Assembly: GCA_902788805.1 (NCBI GenBank)
Contig: CADALO010000001.1
Location: forward strand, 186,001 to 250,000
Direction of reading: 5' to 3'
Length of the DNA: 64,000 bases
Source: an uncultured Bacteroidota bacterium
GTDB lineage: Bacteria; Bacteroidota; Bacteroidia; Bacteroidales; P3
Below are positions 17,476 to 26,104 of this stretch, in pieces (within the stretch, counting starts at the first letter, position 1; each line of letters begins with the position of its first letter). The notes below the pieces were generated by a model, which was not told the DNA's origin, did no database searches, and was given only the letters and a program-made list of their open reading frames with translations. The translations under genes and the position numbers were made by a program.

Positions 17476-18500
17476 ACGGCACGCTGAATATAAAAGAGAA
17501 CTTCAAGCTACTGAACTACAATACATTCTGCATCGATGCCGTGGCTGCCCGCTACGTGCAGCTCGACAGTGCCGGCGACTATGCCGCGCTGGTTCGTTCG
17601 GGCTTGCTGCAGAGGCATCCCTTCTTTGTCCTCGGCGGCGGCAGCAACGTTGTGCTCCCCGACCGCTACGAGGGTACGGTGGTGCATCCTGCCAATAAGG
17701 GCATCCGTCTGATAGACAGGCAGAACGGTGTCTGTTTGGTCGAAGCTGAGGCTGGCGAGGTGTGGGTCGACTTTGTGGACCGATGCGTCTCCAATGGATG
17801 GTTCGGGCTCGAAAATATGGCCGGCATACCGGGCACCGTGGGTGCAGCTCCGGTACAGAACGTGGGTGCCTACGGCAAAGAGGCCAAAGATGTCATTGAA
17901 CGCACGCATATCGTTGACATAGAGAGCGGTGAAGAGCGCTGGGTGACTGCTGAAGAGTGTCGGTTCGGCTACCGCTGGTCGCGCTTCAAGGGCGACTGGC
18001 GCAACCGCTTCCTGATAGACCGCGTGGTGTTCAGGCTCAGCGACACTTTTGTCCCCGACTTGGGCTACAAGGCGCTGGCAACGGCGTTGGCCGACAGAGG
18101 CTTGCAGCAACCTACGGCACGCCAACTGGCCGACACCGTGACGGCAGTGAGGGACTCCAAGCTGCCCAACCCTAAGGAGATAGGCAGTGCCGGCAGTTTC
18201 TTCAAGAATCCGATAGTAGACAGCGCTGACTACGAGCGAATTAAAGCCGATTGTCCCGATGTTGTGGCCTACGCCACCGCCGACGGAGGCTACAAGCTGG
18301 CAGCAGGCTGGATGATAGAGCAATGCGGCTGGAAAGGGCGCTCGCTGGGTCCCGTGGGGGTCTACGAGAAGCAGGCTCTGGTGCTCGTCAACCGCGGCGG
18401 CTGCAAGGGCAGCGACGTGCGCCTTCTGGCCGACACGATAATAGCCGATGTGGAAGCCCGCTTCGGCGTGAAACTTGAGTGTGAAGCAATATTCGTCTGA
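17472..18500 (+). CDS. murB: UDP-N-acetylenolpyruvoylglucosamine reductase (MurB)
   Basis: FAD enzyme that reduces UDP-GlcNAc-enolpyruvate to UDP-MurNAc with NADPH. 342 residues of the type I (E. coli-like) form. The FAD-binding part holds L-L-N-Y-N-T-F near 13, the FAD loop LGGGSNVVL at 54-62 and G-L-E-N-M-A-G-I-P-G-T-V-G near 113. The catalytic block GSAGSFFKNP lies near 238-247, whose Ser is the proton donor. A C-terminal K-L-A-A-G-W-M-I-E-Q-C-G-W-K-G completes domain 3. It starts inside the preceding gene (ATGA) and ends the six-gene operon; a 107-bp palindrome follows. Confidence 0.95.
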   Translation: MNGTLNIKENFKLLNYNTFCIDAVAARYVQLDSAGDYAALVRSGLLQRHPFFVLGGGSNVVLPDRYEGTVVHPANKGIRLIDRQNGVCLVEAEAGEVWVDFVDRCVSNGWFGLENMAGIPGTVGAAPVQNVGAYGKEAKDVIERTHIVDIESGEERWVTAEECRFGYRWSRFKGDWRNRFLIDRVVFRLSDTFVPDLGYKALATALADRGLQQPTARQLADTVTAVRDSKLPNPKEIGSAGSFFKNPIVDSADYERIKADCPDVVAYATADGGYKLAAGWMIEQCGWKGRSLGPVGVYEKQALVLVNRGGCKGSDVRLLADTIIADVEARFGVKLECEAIFV

Positions 18501-18803
18501 ATCTTAGATAAATAAACAATCCGATACCTCACGACCATCGCCTATGTCCCTCGCGCTGCCAAATACGTATCTGCACCATACCAACTCCGGTCGTTGTACA
18601 ATATATGTACAATACTTGTACAATATATGTACAATTGGTAAACGTACAAATATTGTACAAATATTGTACAAGTATTGTACAACGACCGGAGTTGGTCCCT
18701 TGAAGGCTTGATAATGAGGTAGTTCGAAAACGAGGCGAAAATTGGCCGAAAATGGACGATTTAGGAGTGATAATAATTGATAATCAATAAAATAAACTGA
18801 TAT
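18501..18803. other. 303-bp intergenic region holding palindrome A
   Basis: No coding frame. The central part is the 107-bp palindrome at 18585-18691; the remaining ~110 bp before the next gene is AT-rich with no clear promoter match. Confidence 0.7.
18585..18691. repeat. 107-bp palindromic element A made of 11-bp units
   Basis: Arms of 53 bp around a single centre base (18638). Left arm TGTACA cores at 18595, 18606, 18617, 18628; right-arm cores at 18643 (CGTACA), 18654, 18665, 18676: four units per arm, each 11 bp apart. The outer 20 bp of each arm pair perfectly, and pairing extends to 18580-18696 (ACCAACTCC/GGAGTTGGT). The inner units pair with one or two mismatches each. Same length, period and outer ends as elements at 41375 and 61846. 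Confidence 0.9.
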
Positions 18804-19412
18804 ATGCACGATGTGAACCTATTTTGGAACTGGTTTTCCGACAACAATGAGCGCCTGACGATGCTCGGCGACCTGGACGAAAAAGAGCAGCAGTCACTGC
18901 TGGAAGAGTTGCAGGAGCAGCTCGATGCCTATTGCGAGGGCTTGACGTACGAGATGGGCGAGCCTACGCCGTCGGGGCGTACGCTTACTTTCTCGGCCGA
19001 AGGCGATATGGATCTGTTCCGCTATGTTGTCGAGCTTGTCGACAATGCCCCCGACCTTGACTGGTGGGAGTTTGTGGCTTTCAAGCAGCCTAAGGGCACC
19101 GACCTGAAGGTGACGTTCGACAAGTACCGCTTCGAGACCAAGCAGATGTATTTTATGCAGCTTGAGAGCGAGGAAGAGCCTGATATTCTGGGTATTCGTG
19201 TGGCGCTGCCGAACCCTGTGGCCGACGACGACGACCAGCTGGTGGGCGTGTATGTCACGCTGGAGGCTATGATTGGCGAATTCGACTGCTCGACGCTGAT
19301 AGGCTATCTCGACACTTGCGCCATTCCGCCCGAGCCGTACAAGGCCGGATTCCGTCCGCTTGACGATTTCCCGGAGTTTGTGGAGTGGTTCAAAAAGCAA
19401 CGAGAGAAATAA
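18804..19412 (+). CDS. Acidic cytosolic protein of unknown function
   Basis: 202 residues, no signal peptide or membrane helix, strongly acidic (ELVDNAPDLDWWEF, VADDDDQ). It opens V-N-L-F-W-N-W-F-S-D-N-N-E-R with a helical N-terminal part, then alternating strands, and ends in a helix E-F-V-E-W-F-K-K. I do not recognise a family with confidence; the layout recalls small DUF695-like or immunity-type proteins, but no motif settles it. It stands alone between palindrome A and purA. Base composition matches the neighbours, so no sign of transfer. Confidence 0.7.
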   Translation: MHDVNLFWNWFSDNNERLTMLGDLDEKEQQSLLEELQEQLDAYCEGLTYEMGEPTPSGRTLTFSAEGDMDLFRYVVELVDNAPDLDWWEFVAFKQPKGTDLKVTFDKYRFETKQMYFMQLESEEEPDILGIRVALPNPVADDDDQLVGVYVTLEAMIGEFDCSTLIGYLDTCAIPPEPYKAGFRPLDDFPEFVEWFKKQREK

Positions 19413-19538
19413 TTTTTTATCCAAAAGGGCGGAAATTCGAAAATTTTTCGTATCTTCGTGACGTTTTTCGAGCGGTACGCAAGGCCGTTCGAGGCGTGTA
19501 TGTGTTTTAAACAGAATAAAATATAAAAAAATACTGAA

Positions 19539-20834
19539 ATGAGTAAAGTGGATGTTTTGTTAGGATTGCAGTGGGGCGACGAAGGAAAAGGCAAGATTGT
19601 CGATGTTCTGACGCCTGGATACGATGTCATAGCCCGTTTTCAGGGTGGTCCCAACGCGGGCCACACCCTTGAATTCAATGGCATAAAGCACGTGCTCCAT
19701 ATCATTCCGTCCGGCATCTTTCACAAGGAAAAGCTTAATGTCATAGGCAACGGCGTGCTCATTGAGCCGGCTATATTCAAGGGCGAGATTGAGGCTCTGC
19801 GCGAGAAGAATGTGGAGCCGACCGACAACCTCTATATCTCGAAGAAGGCTCACCTTATTCTGCCTTCGCACCGACTGCTCGATGCCGCCAACGAGCAGGC
19901 CAAGGGCAATGCCAAGATCGGCTCGACGCTGAAGGGCATCGGCCCAGCTTATACCGACAAGATTGCCCGTACCGGCATCCGTGTGGGCGACATACTGGAG
20001 TTCGACTTCCGCGAGAAATACCAACTGCTTAAGTTTCAGCATATCCAGATTGCCAAGATGTTGAAGTTCGACATCGACGCGTTCCGCATCAATGATATGA
20101 CGCTCGACGAGTATGAGGTGGAATGGATGGAGTCGCTCGAGACGCTGCGCAAGTTCAAACTGATTAACAGTGAGTACTTTATCAATAAGTGCCTGAAGGA
20201 TGGCAAGAAGGTTCTGGCCGAGGGCGCCCAGGGCTCGATGCTCGACATCGACTTTGGCTCGTACCCGTTCGTCACTTCGTCGTCGACCATCACGGCTGGC
20301 GTTTGCACCGGTCTTGGTGTCGCCCCGTCGTCGATAGGCCGCGTGATGGGTATCACCAAGGCTTATTGCACTCGCGTTGGTGCAGGTCCTTTCCCGACGG
20401 AGCTGTTCGATGCTACCGGCCGCACATTGTGTGAGATAGGTCACGAATACGGCGCCACGACGGGTCGCTCGCGTCGCTGCGGATGGATCGACATCCCGGC
20501 TCTGCGCTATGCCTGTATGCTCAACGGCGTGACCGATTTGATCGTCACCAAGCCCGACGTGATGAACGATTTCGACGAGGTGAAGATGTGTACCGACTAT
20601 GTCATCAATGACCGCGAGACGGATGAGATTCCTTTCGAGTTCAACGAGGTGGAAATCAGGCCTAAGCTTCGATCGTTCATAGGCTGGAAGCAGAGCCTTG
20701 CCAATATTGCCAAATATGATGCCCTGCCGGCGCCGCTGCTGGCCTATCTGTCTGCCATTGAGCTGCATACGGGTGTCCGTATTATGGCTGTGTCGATAAG
20801 CCCCGACCGCAAGGATGTGCTGTTCAGAAATTGA
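19539..20834 (+). CDS. purA: Adenylosuccinate synthetase (PurA)
   Basis: Cytosolic enzyme joining IMP and aspartate with GTP in AMP synthesis. The 431 residues open with V-L-L-G-L-Q-W-G-D-E-G-K-G-K-I at 6-20, the GTP/Asp13-type catalytic loop. Other marks are FQGGPNAGHT near 32, an IGSTLKGIGPAY segment near 127-138, EGAQGSMLDIDFGSYPFVTS near 228-247, and RVGAGPFPTEL near 281. The C-terminal T-G-R-S-R-R-C-G-W-I-D is normal. Length is that of the family. It is a single-gene unit; TATCTTCG at 19451 is a weak -7 candidate about 80 bp upstream. Confidence 0.96.
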   Translation: MSKVDVLLGLQWGDEGKGKIVDVLTPGYDVIARFQGGPNAGHTLEFNGIKHVLHIIPSGIFHKEKLNVIGNGVLIEPAIFKGEIEALREKNVEPTDNLYISKKAHLILPSHRLLDAANEQAKGNAKIGSTLKGIGPAYTDKIARTGIRVGDILEFDFREKYQLLKFQHIQIAKMLKFDIDAFRINDMTLDEYEVEWMESLETLRKFKLINSEYFINKCLKDGKKVLAEGAQGSMLDIDFGSYPFVTSSSTITAGVCTGLGVAPSSIGRVMGITKAYCTRVGAGPFPTELFDATGRTLCEIGHEYGATTGRSRRCGWIDIPALRYACMLNGVTDLIVTKPDVMNDFDEVKMCTDYVINDRETDEIPFEFNEVEIRPKLRSFIGWKQSLANIAKYDALPAPLLAYLSAIELHTGVRIMAVSISPDRKDVLFRN

Positions 20835-20968
20835 TTTTAGCCTGTTTTGAAACCATTTTGTTTTTTTGCCGTATAATAATTTTAACATTTCAACGTTAAC
20901 GACAAAAATGAGTGGCAGATGCAATAAAATGCCGCCAAAGACGACTAAATAGAAAAAATGATGCGAAA

Positions 20969-22012
20969 ATGAAAAGATTCCTTCTTATAGCATTGATGTG
21001 CCTGCCCTTGCTTGCAACGGCACAGACGAAAGTGAAAGAGACCGATGTTCCGAAGTCGGTTCTGCTCTCGCTCGAGAAAACTTATGAATCCTATAAGGTG
21101 AAGACTTGGTATCAGGCTCCAGGTCAGTATATTGCCGACTTTGTCACCGACGGACAGAACGGACGCTGCTATTTCACCGCCAACGGCGACTGGCAGTACA
21201 GCTCGTTTCCCGTGGCTTTGGAAGAGTGCCCGACGATGATGAACACTTATTTCGTCAACAACTATCCGGGCTACCGCATCAAAAGCACCGAGTATGTAGA
21301 GGAGATGAGTGGCGACAACTATTATCGTATGGTGATAGTGAAGAAGGGCCTTGGCTCGACCGACTGTGAGATGATTTTCGACACACGCGGTAAGCTGCAG
21401 CGCTCTACGGCTCCCGATCCGGATGTGGTGAAGAAAGACTACTACACCCATTCGAACCCCGAGGACGTCAGCAACGACGAGGAGACTTCCAAGACCAAGA
21501 AGTCGAACAAGAAACGCCCCAAACCGGTAGAGGATGTTCCTGAAATCGAGGCTTTCGAGCCTTCGCAGGCTATCGCTGCCAACTTCGCCAAGCGTTATCC
21601 TGCCACACGTCTCAGCGCTGGTCCCGACTGGTATGAGCGTTCGGGCGACGAGTGCGTGGCCTACTATGCCAACAACCAGAAGAACAAGTTTGAGGCTGTG
21701 TACAGTATGAGCGACGAAAAGCTCATCAAGACCGGCAAGGTGCTTGCCAAGGAGCGTTACACGAGCGCTATCCTCAAATATCTGAACGAGAAGTTCAAAG
21801 GCGAGAAATACCGCGTCGAAAAGATGGTTGTGTATGAGTTTGACGCCAAGTACCGTGGTGCTGACGGCAAGAAGCCGAAACCCTACACCTATGTGGTTGT
21901 CAGTCAGAAGGGTTCGGGCCACACTCTGAAATACACCCGTATGGAGTTCGACAATACCGGCAAGTTCACCGGCCTCCTTGCCCAGCCCCTCGACCCAAGA
22001 GACGTGCAGTAA
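20969..22012 (+). CDS. Exported PepSY-like/DUF2874-type protein with two repeat domains
   Basis: 347 residues from the ATG at 20969, which gives a clean signal peptide (MKRFLLIALMCLPLLATAQ); an upstream in-frame ATG at 20912 would bury it. The mature protein has two copies of a ~120-residue unit: V-P-K-S-V-L-L-S-L-E-K-T-Y near 28 and I-A-A-N-F-A-K-R-Y-P-A-T-R-L near 208, each followed by W-Y-Q/W-Y-E and an extended sheet. A Lys-rich acidic linker (KTKKSNKKRPKP) joins them. The pattern fits Bacteroidetes periplasmic PepSY-like (beta-lactamase-inhibitor-like) proteins. No enzymatic residues; role unknown. Followed by a terminator. Confidence 0.68.
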   Translation: MKRFLLIALMCLPLLATAQTKVKETDVPKSVLLSLEKTYESYKVKTWYQAPGQYIADFVTDGQNGRCYFTANGDWQYSSFPVALEECPTMMNTYFVNNYPGYRIKSTEYVEEMSGDNYYRMVIVKKGLGSTDCEMIFDTRGKLQRSTAPDPDVVKKDYYTHSNPEDVSNDEETSKTKKSNKKRPKPVEDVPEIEAFEPSQAIAANFAKRYPATRLSAGPDWYERSGDECVAYYANNQKNKFEAVYSMSDEKLIKTGKVLAKERYTSAILKYLNEKFKGEKYRVEKMVVYEFDAKYRGADGKKPKPYTYVVVSQKGSGHTLKYTRMEFDNTGKFTGLLAQPLDPRDVQ

Positions 22013-22028
22013 GATATAGTTATACATT

Positions 22029-22066
22029 AAAACGGAGGACAGATAGTATTTTGCCTTCCGTTTTTT
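22029..22066 (+). terminator. Intrinsic terminator after the PepSY-like gene
   Basis: AAAACGGA (22029-22036) pairs with TCCGTTTT (22057-22064) and the T-run continues to 22066. Confidence 0.65.
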
Positions 22067-22174
22067 GTTTGTATAAGTAAGATAGTGACAATAAATATTA
22101 TGTATATATAACAAGTAGTAAACAGATGTAAATGTAAAAAAGACAGAATATAAATAAATATAATAGCGATTCGT

Positions 22175-22345
22175 GCTATTCTTGGTGCTCAAATTTCCAC
22201 ATTGTCCCAGTTCGGGATACCACAATCAAGAATATGTCAACGAAACGCCGTTCATCGGCGTGGAATGACTTGTTTGATTGTGGAGGGCGTGGAAACCCTG
22301 AGCACCGGACAGAGATACGTTCCACGCTATTCTTTTGCACTCCAC
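22175..22345. repeat. Dispersed GTCATTCC-type structured repeat, copy 1
   Basis: Shares blocks with 29084-29250: GCTATTCTTGG, AATTTCCAC, GGATACCACAATC, AGAATA, GTGGAATGACT and a 3' part with TTCCAC and TTTTGC. Internal inverted pairs (ATTCTTG/CAAGAAT-like, GTGGAA/TTCCAC) suggest a folded element. The minus strand contains AGTCATTCCAC, recalling the GTCATTCC palindromic repeats common in other phyla. It ends 5 bp before the sigma gene start and fills most of the 338-bp gap from 22013; the rest of that gap is AT-rich. Confidence 0.65.
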
Positions 22346-22350
22346 GTCCG

Positions 22351-22929
22351 ATGAAACCCTTTGCCAAATACCGCTACAGCACCGATCGGCAATTTGTGGC
22401 CGACCTTCTCGCCAACGACGGGAAAGCTTTGGAGTGCCTGCTTTACGACCGTTATCGTTCCCTGCTTCGTTTCAATGCCCTTAAGGTCGCACCCAATGTG
22501 CCAGTCGACGACTTGGTGCAAGAACTCTATCTATACCTAAGTGCTGACAACTGGGCTCGATTGAAAAAATACGAACCTGATCTTCCGTTCGAGCGTTGGT
22601 TGTCAGTGGTTTCCTATCGTTTCTTCAAAGATTTTTCACTTCGGATGATAGATTCCCGTCGCCAAATCCCTATTACCAATATAGAAGACCAACAACTGCT
22701 CAATGCAGGAACGACACAGATGAACCAGATTATGATAGATATAAGGAGAGGGTTTGGCGAACTGGAGCCCCCACGCGATCGCGAGATTCTCACTGCCCTC
22801 ATCCTTCGCGACGAGGAGCCCCAAGAGGTCGCCAATCGCTTCAACGTCACAGTGGACAACCTATATAATATCAAGCGTCGGGCATTGGCAAAGTTGATAC
22901 AGAAACATTTGAAGGACTATGCAAGTTAA
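22351..22929 (+). CDS. ECF-type RNA polymerase sigma factor
   Basis: 192 residues from the ATG at 22351 (MKPFAKYRYSTD). The same frame is open 39 codons further, but that part lies in the dispersed repeat and does not look like protein. Region 2 covers roughly 25-105 (L-L-R-F-N-A-L, V-D-D-L-V-Q-E-L-Y-L-Y-L). Region 4 is the C-terminal helix-turn-helix (E-P-Q-E-V-A-N-R-F-N-V-T-V-D-N-L-Y-N-I-K-R). It overlaps the downstream anti-sigma-like gene by 11 nt. The operon continues through four envelope genes, the likely regulon core (inference). Confidence 0.85.
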   Translation: MKPFAKYRYSTDRQFVADLLANDGKALECLLYDRYRSLLRFNALKVAPNVPVDDLVQELYLYLSADNWARLKKYEPDLPFERWLSVVSYRFFKDFSLRMIDSRRQIPITNIEDQQLLNAGTTQMNQIMIDIRRGFGELEPPRDREILTALILRDEEPQEVANRFNVTVDNLYNIKRRALAKLIQKHLKDYAS

Positions 22930-23266
22930 AGTGACAGATGAGATGATTGCCCGCTATTTAAGCGACAAGGCCACCCCTGAAGAGGAGTCGGCAGTGCTTG
23001 ACTATATGTCCGAGAATAACGAGCGCATTGAAGACTTGCTTGCTATGTCGGCAGCTGTGGAGCAGTATAAGGAGACGAGACAGAGGCAAAAAGTTCGTTC
23101 TATATGGCCTGTGTTCTCTGCTGTTGCCAGTGTAATTCTGATTTTAGGTTTTGGCATCACCCTATGGCACACCAGCCAGTCGGACAGTGAGATGAACATT
23201 GAACACGCCCCCGCTTATGCAGAACAAGACAGTGTCACGGTAATGGATATGGAGGATGCTTTATGA
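22919..23266 (+). CDS. Membrane anti-sigma factor (putative)
   Basis: 115 residues. The N-terminal ~60 are cytosolic and helical with V-T-D-E-M-I-A-R-Y-L-S-D-K-A-T-P-E-E, the usual opening of Bacteroidetes anti-sigma factors. One membrane helix follows at about 62-82 (WPVFSAVASVILILGFGITL) and a short acidic periplasmic tail. It starts inside the sigma gene and its end overlaps the next gene by 4 nt. There is no FecR domain, so signal sensing is probably by another protein of the operon (inference). Confidence 0.75.
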   Translation: MQVKVTDEMIARYLSDKATPEEESAVLDYMSENNERIEDLLAMSAAVEQYKETRQRQKVRSIWPVFSAVASVILILGFGITLWHTSQSDSEMNIEHAPAYAEQDSVTVMDMEDAL

Positions 23267-24711
23267 AAAAAGTATTATACATCTTGTTCATTATCTGTGT
23301 CTATCTGAATGTCGATTCGGCATCTGCACAAGTTGTGCCTGACAGCTACAGACAGCAGAAACAACAAGAGTATCAGGATTTCACAGACTCCATTCACGAT
23401 AACTTCGTGCGTTATCTGCAGCGCCTTTGGACAGAATACCAACTATTCTCAGGAGAACCCTCACCACGCAGCGTCAAGCCTGTTGAACAGCCGCAATTTG
23501 ACACGATGGAAACGGACGATACACTCAAGACTGACACACAAATGCCTTATGGGCGACTGACCGACATACAAAATGTGGGCGCCACAGAGTATTATCCTCC
23601 TGCAAGTATTGCAGACCTTCAAAAACGCAACTACACGGTGCGGTTCTACGGCAGAGAACTGACTATAGCTCTACCAGAGAATGTCGCTAATAATAAACTC
23701 AACGGCATACGGGAGAAACAGGTGGCTCGCTATTGGAAGAAACTTGTGGAGAATCACGCCGAACAATGCCTGGCTTCGCTCGACCAACAGCGCCGTAATC
23801 TTTACCTTGGTGATTGGGGCCTTTTCGACCTCATCCAACATTTCTCCGCCGTTGTCTATCCCGGTCAAGTGAACGAGCAGGCGGTACTTTCGGTATATTT
23901 ACTGGGTGCAATGCACTATGACGCCCGTGTGGGTCGTGTAGACGACCGCCTTATAGTGCTTGTCAATACGGGCAGCCGTCTCTACGATATTCCATACGTG
24001 GAGATTGACACGGTTCGCTACTATGCTTTCGGTGATTTGCCTCGTAAAGGGAGACTTCATACTTATGATCGTCAGATGGCAAGTGCCGACCGACCCATTA
24101 ATATGAACCTTGCCTATTCACCGCGTCTTGGTGAGGCATTGTCGCCAAAGACATATAGATACACGCTTTTAGGCCGTAGGGTGAGTTTTCGTGTCAACCA
24201 GCCCTTGATGGATTTCTATGCCCGCTATCCGCAGACGGAACTTGCCGTCTATGCCAATGCCGCAATGGAAGAGGCCTTTTCTGCTGCTGTCGAGCGTGAG
24301 ATGCGTCCTTTTGTCGAAGGACAGTCCCCTGTGGCTGCACTGAACAATCTGCTGGAATTTATGCAGCAGGGGTTTGTATATCAAGCCGACAGTAAGCAGT
24401 TCGGGCGGGAGAAAAACTTCTTCTGTGAGGAGAACTTTTACTATCCGGCAAACGATTGTGAGGATAGGGCCGTCCTATTTGCACGAATGATAAAAGTGCT
24501 TCTGGGGTATGACGTAGTGTTGCTGGAGTATACCGACCACGTGGCCACAGCTGTACATATTCCCGGAAAAAAGGTTCGCGGCCAACACGTCGACCTGCAA
24601 GGGAAAAGATATGTGGTATGTGACCCCACCTGCTTGGGGGCCTCTGTCGGTGACCTCAGCCGGAAGTATCGTAACAAGAAAGCAAATATAATATTAATTA
24701 AAAATACATAG
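23263..24711 (+). CDS. Secreted transglutaminase-fold protein 1
   Basis: 482 residues with signal peptide (MKKVLYILFIICVYLNVDSASA). A Gln/Tyr-rich helical region follows (about 28-60), then an extended region. The C-terminal ~100 residues carry a transglutaminase/cysteine-protease-like core: N-D-C-E-D-R with C399, T-D-H-V-A-T-A-V-H with H426 and Y-V-V-C-D-P-T with D454, in the order and spacing of a Cys-His-Asp triad. A paralogue with the same three motifs (C408, H435, D462) lies at 35348. Whether it cross-links, cleaves or transfers amines is unknown. Operon: 4-nt overlap upstream, 2 bp gap downstream. Confidence 0.78.
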   Translation: MKKVLYILFIICVYLNVDSASAQVVPDSYRQQKQQEYQDFTDSIHDNFVRYLQRLWTEYQLFSGEPSPRSVKPVEQPQFDTMETDDTLKTDTQMPYGRLTDIQNVGATEYYPPASIADLQKRNYTVRFYGRELTIALPENVANNKLNGIREKQVARYWKKLVENHAEQCLASLDQQRRNLYLGDWGLFDLIQHFSAVVYPGQVNEQAVLSVYLLGAMHYDARVGRVDDRLIVLVNTGSRLYDIPYVEIDTVRYYAFGDLPRKGRLHTYDRQMASADRPINMNLAYSPRLGEALSPKTYRYTLLGRRVSFRVNQPLMDFYARYPQTELAVYANAAMEEAFSAAVEREMRPFVEGQSPVAALNNLLEFMQQGFVYQADSKQFGREKNFFCEENFYYPANDCEDRAVLFARMIKVLLGYDVVLLEYTDHVATAVHIPGKKVRGQHVDLQGKRYVVCDPTCLGASVGDLSRKYRNKKANIILIKNT

Positions 24712-24713
24712 AT

Positions 24714-25280
24714 ATGAAACGTACAGTTATTATTATGGCCGCTGTGGCCACGATGATGCTCTTCGGAGCCTGCAAGAGCAACAAACCAATCACCCAGGAA
24801 CAGATAGGCAATAAAGAAATAGAACTGCCGTGTTCTGGCTATGACAGAGACACTGAAGACTATTTCGGTGGCAGTGGTGTTGGCGAGAATGTCAATATGC
24901 AGAATGCACGTCTTGCAGCTCTTAATGCAGCAAAGAGTATGATTAATGCCAAGATCGGCGGTCTTGCCAAAGGTCTTGCTACAGATTATGTTCGTACACA
25001 ATCAGGTGCTGCCCAGCAGGATGACGTGCAGCGTATAGCTGAACGCGAGGTGACAGCTGTCATTGAACGTATGCTCAATGATGCCGAACAGGTCTGCGAA
25101 AAGATGTACCAGACGCCCAGTGGCACTTACCAGAGCCATATCGCTATCCGTATTTCAAAGAAAGAGATGGCCAGCAAGATGGCTACAGCCCTTAGCGACG
25201 ACCAGAAACTGGAGGGTATGTTCCACCGTGACCAGTTCCGCAAATGGGCCGAAGAGTATTTGAAGAACTTAAAGGACTAA
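24714..25280 (+). CDS. LPP20-like lipoprotein
   Basis: 188 residues. Signal peptide with lipobox MLFGAC near 16-21. The mature protein has L-P-C-S-G-Y-D-R-D-T near 37, then an Ala-rich helical stretch (N-A-R-L-A-A-L-N-A-A-K-S-M-I near 63) followed by amphipathic strands and helices, the arrangement of LPP20-type lipoproteins that pair an 'A..A...A' helix with an I-A-I-R-I-S-K-K strand. It lies 2 bp after the transglutaminase-like gene and 5 bp before the next gene. It probably sits in the periplasmic leaflet of the outer membrane. Role unknown. Confidence 0.7.
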   Translation: MKRTVIIMAAVATMMLFGACKSNKPITQEQIGNKEIELPCSGYDRDTEDYFGGSGVGENVNMQNARLAALNAAKSMINAKIGGLAKGLATDYVRTQSGAAQQDDVQRIAEREVTAVIERMLNDAEQVCEKMYQTPSGTYQSHIAIRISKKEMASKMATALSDDQKLEGMFHRDQFRKWAEEYLKNLKD

Positions 25281-25285
25281 CCGTG

Positions 25286-26101
25286 ATGAAAAGAACTTTC
25301 TTCATCATATTATTGACTTTCGTCAGCGTAGCCGCTTGGGGAGCCAAGCGGCTGCCTCCGTGGATGAATGAGTTGCCAAAAGCTGGCAATAGTACCATTA
25401 TGTATGTGCGTGAGGCCGGTGAGGGCGCATCTCTTACCGAAGCTCATAATCAGGCACTGCTTCGTGTGATGCAGAACACCGCCAACCGTATCGGGCGGCC
25501 GTTCGACATACAGACGGTGGATGCCGCTCTTGCAGGTGGTGCTGATTATCAGACCCTCAGCCGTCAGTACAATATACCTGTCAACAAAGTTGACCAGTAT
25601 GATGAGCAGTTGCGCGATGGTACCTACCGTGTGTGGGTACTCTGTCAAGTGGCGGTAGCAGGTAATATTCAACCCATTTGGGAAGATCTGCGTCGTGAGG
25701 GCGAAGTCAATAACGGGGTTTCGCTGGCAAAGAGTGTTTTCGTGCCAGGTCTTGGTCAGATGGGCAAAGGCTATACCGCCGAAGGTGTGCTTACCCTTGG
25801 TGGTGAGTTATTGCTTGTGGGTACAGGTGTTGGCAGCTATTTTATGGCTCAGAAGCGACTGGAGGTGATGCGCGATGCCAATACTTCATATTCCGACTGG
25901 AATGCCGCACAGAATGGTTACAACACCTTGCGCACCGTGTCTTATATTGCTTGGGGAAGCGCGGCGGTTCTCTATCTGTTCAACCTTTACCGTGCTTATT
26001 CTATGCAGCCTCGCCGCACTACGGGTCTTGCATTCGCACCCACGCTAATGCCTACAAATGTCGGCATAACACCTGGCGTGTCATTCACCATAAACCTTTA
26101 A
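25286..26101 (+). CDS. Exported protein with DUF5683-like C-terminal membrane domain
   Basis: 271 residues from the ATG at 25286, which yields a signal peptide (MKRTFFIILLTFVSVAAWGA); a longer frame overlaps the preceding gene. Residues ~20-145 form a soluble domain beginning L-P-P-W-M-N-E-L-P-K-A and containing an Ala/Gln helix as in LPP20-like proteins. Residues ~155-240 hold two or three hydrophobic helices starting S-V-F-V-P-G-L-G-Q-M-G-K-G, close to the DUF5683 pattern (FVPGwGQ). Probable inner- or outer-membrane-associated partner of the LPP20-like lipoprotein, 5 bp upstream. Confidence 0.68.
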   Translation: MKRTFFIILLTFVSVAAWGAKRLPPWMNELPKAGNSTIMYVREAGEGASLTEAHNQALLRVMQNTANRIGRPFDIQTVDAALAGGADYQTLSRQYNIPVNKVDQYDEQLRDGTYRVWVLCQVAVAGNIQPIWEDLRREGEVNNGVSLAKSVFVPGLGQMGKGYTAEGVLTLGGELLLVGTGVGSYFMAQKRLEVMRDANTSYSDWNAAQNGYNTLRTVSYIAWGSAAVLYLFNLYRAYSMQPRRTTGLAFAPTLMPTNVGITPGVSFTINL

Positions 26102-26104
26102 CTT

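Noticed and set aside
18595..18681. Possible CRISPR array (regular short repeats)
   Set aside because: Units are 11 bp without unique spacers of normal length and are arranged as two inverted arms; no cas genes are present.
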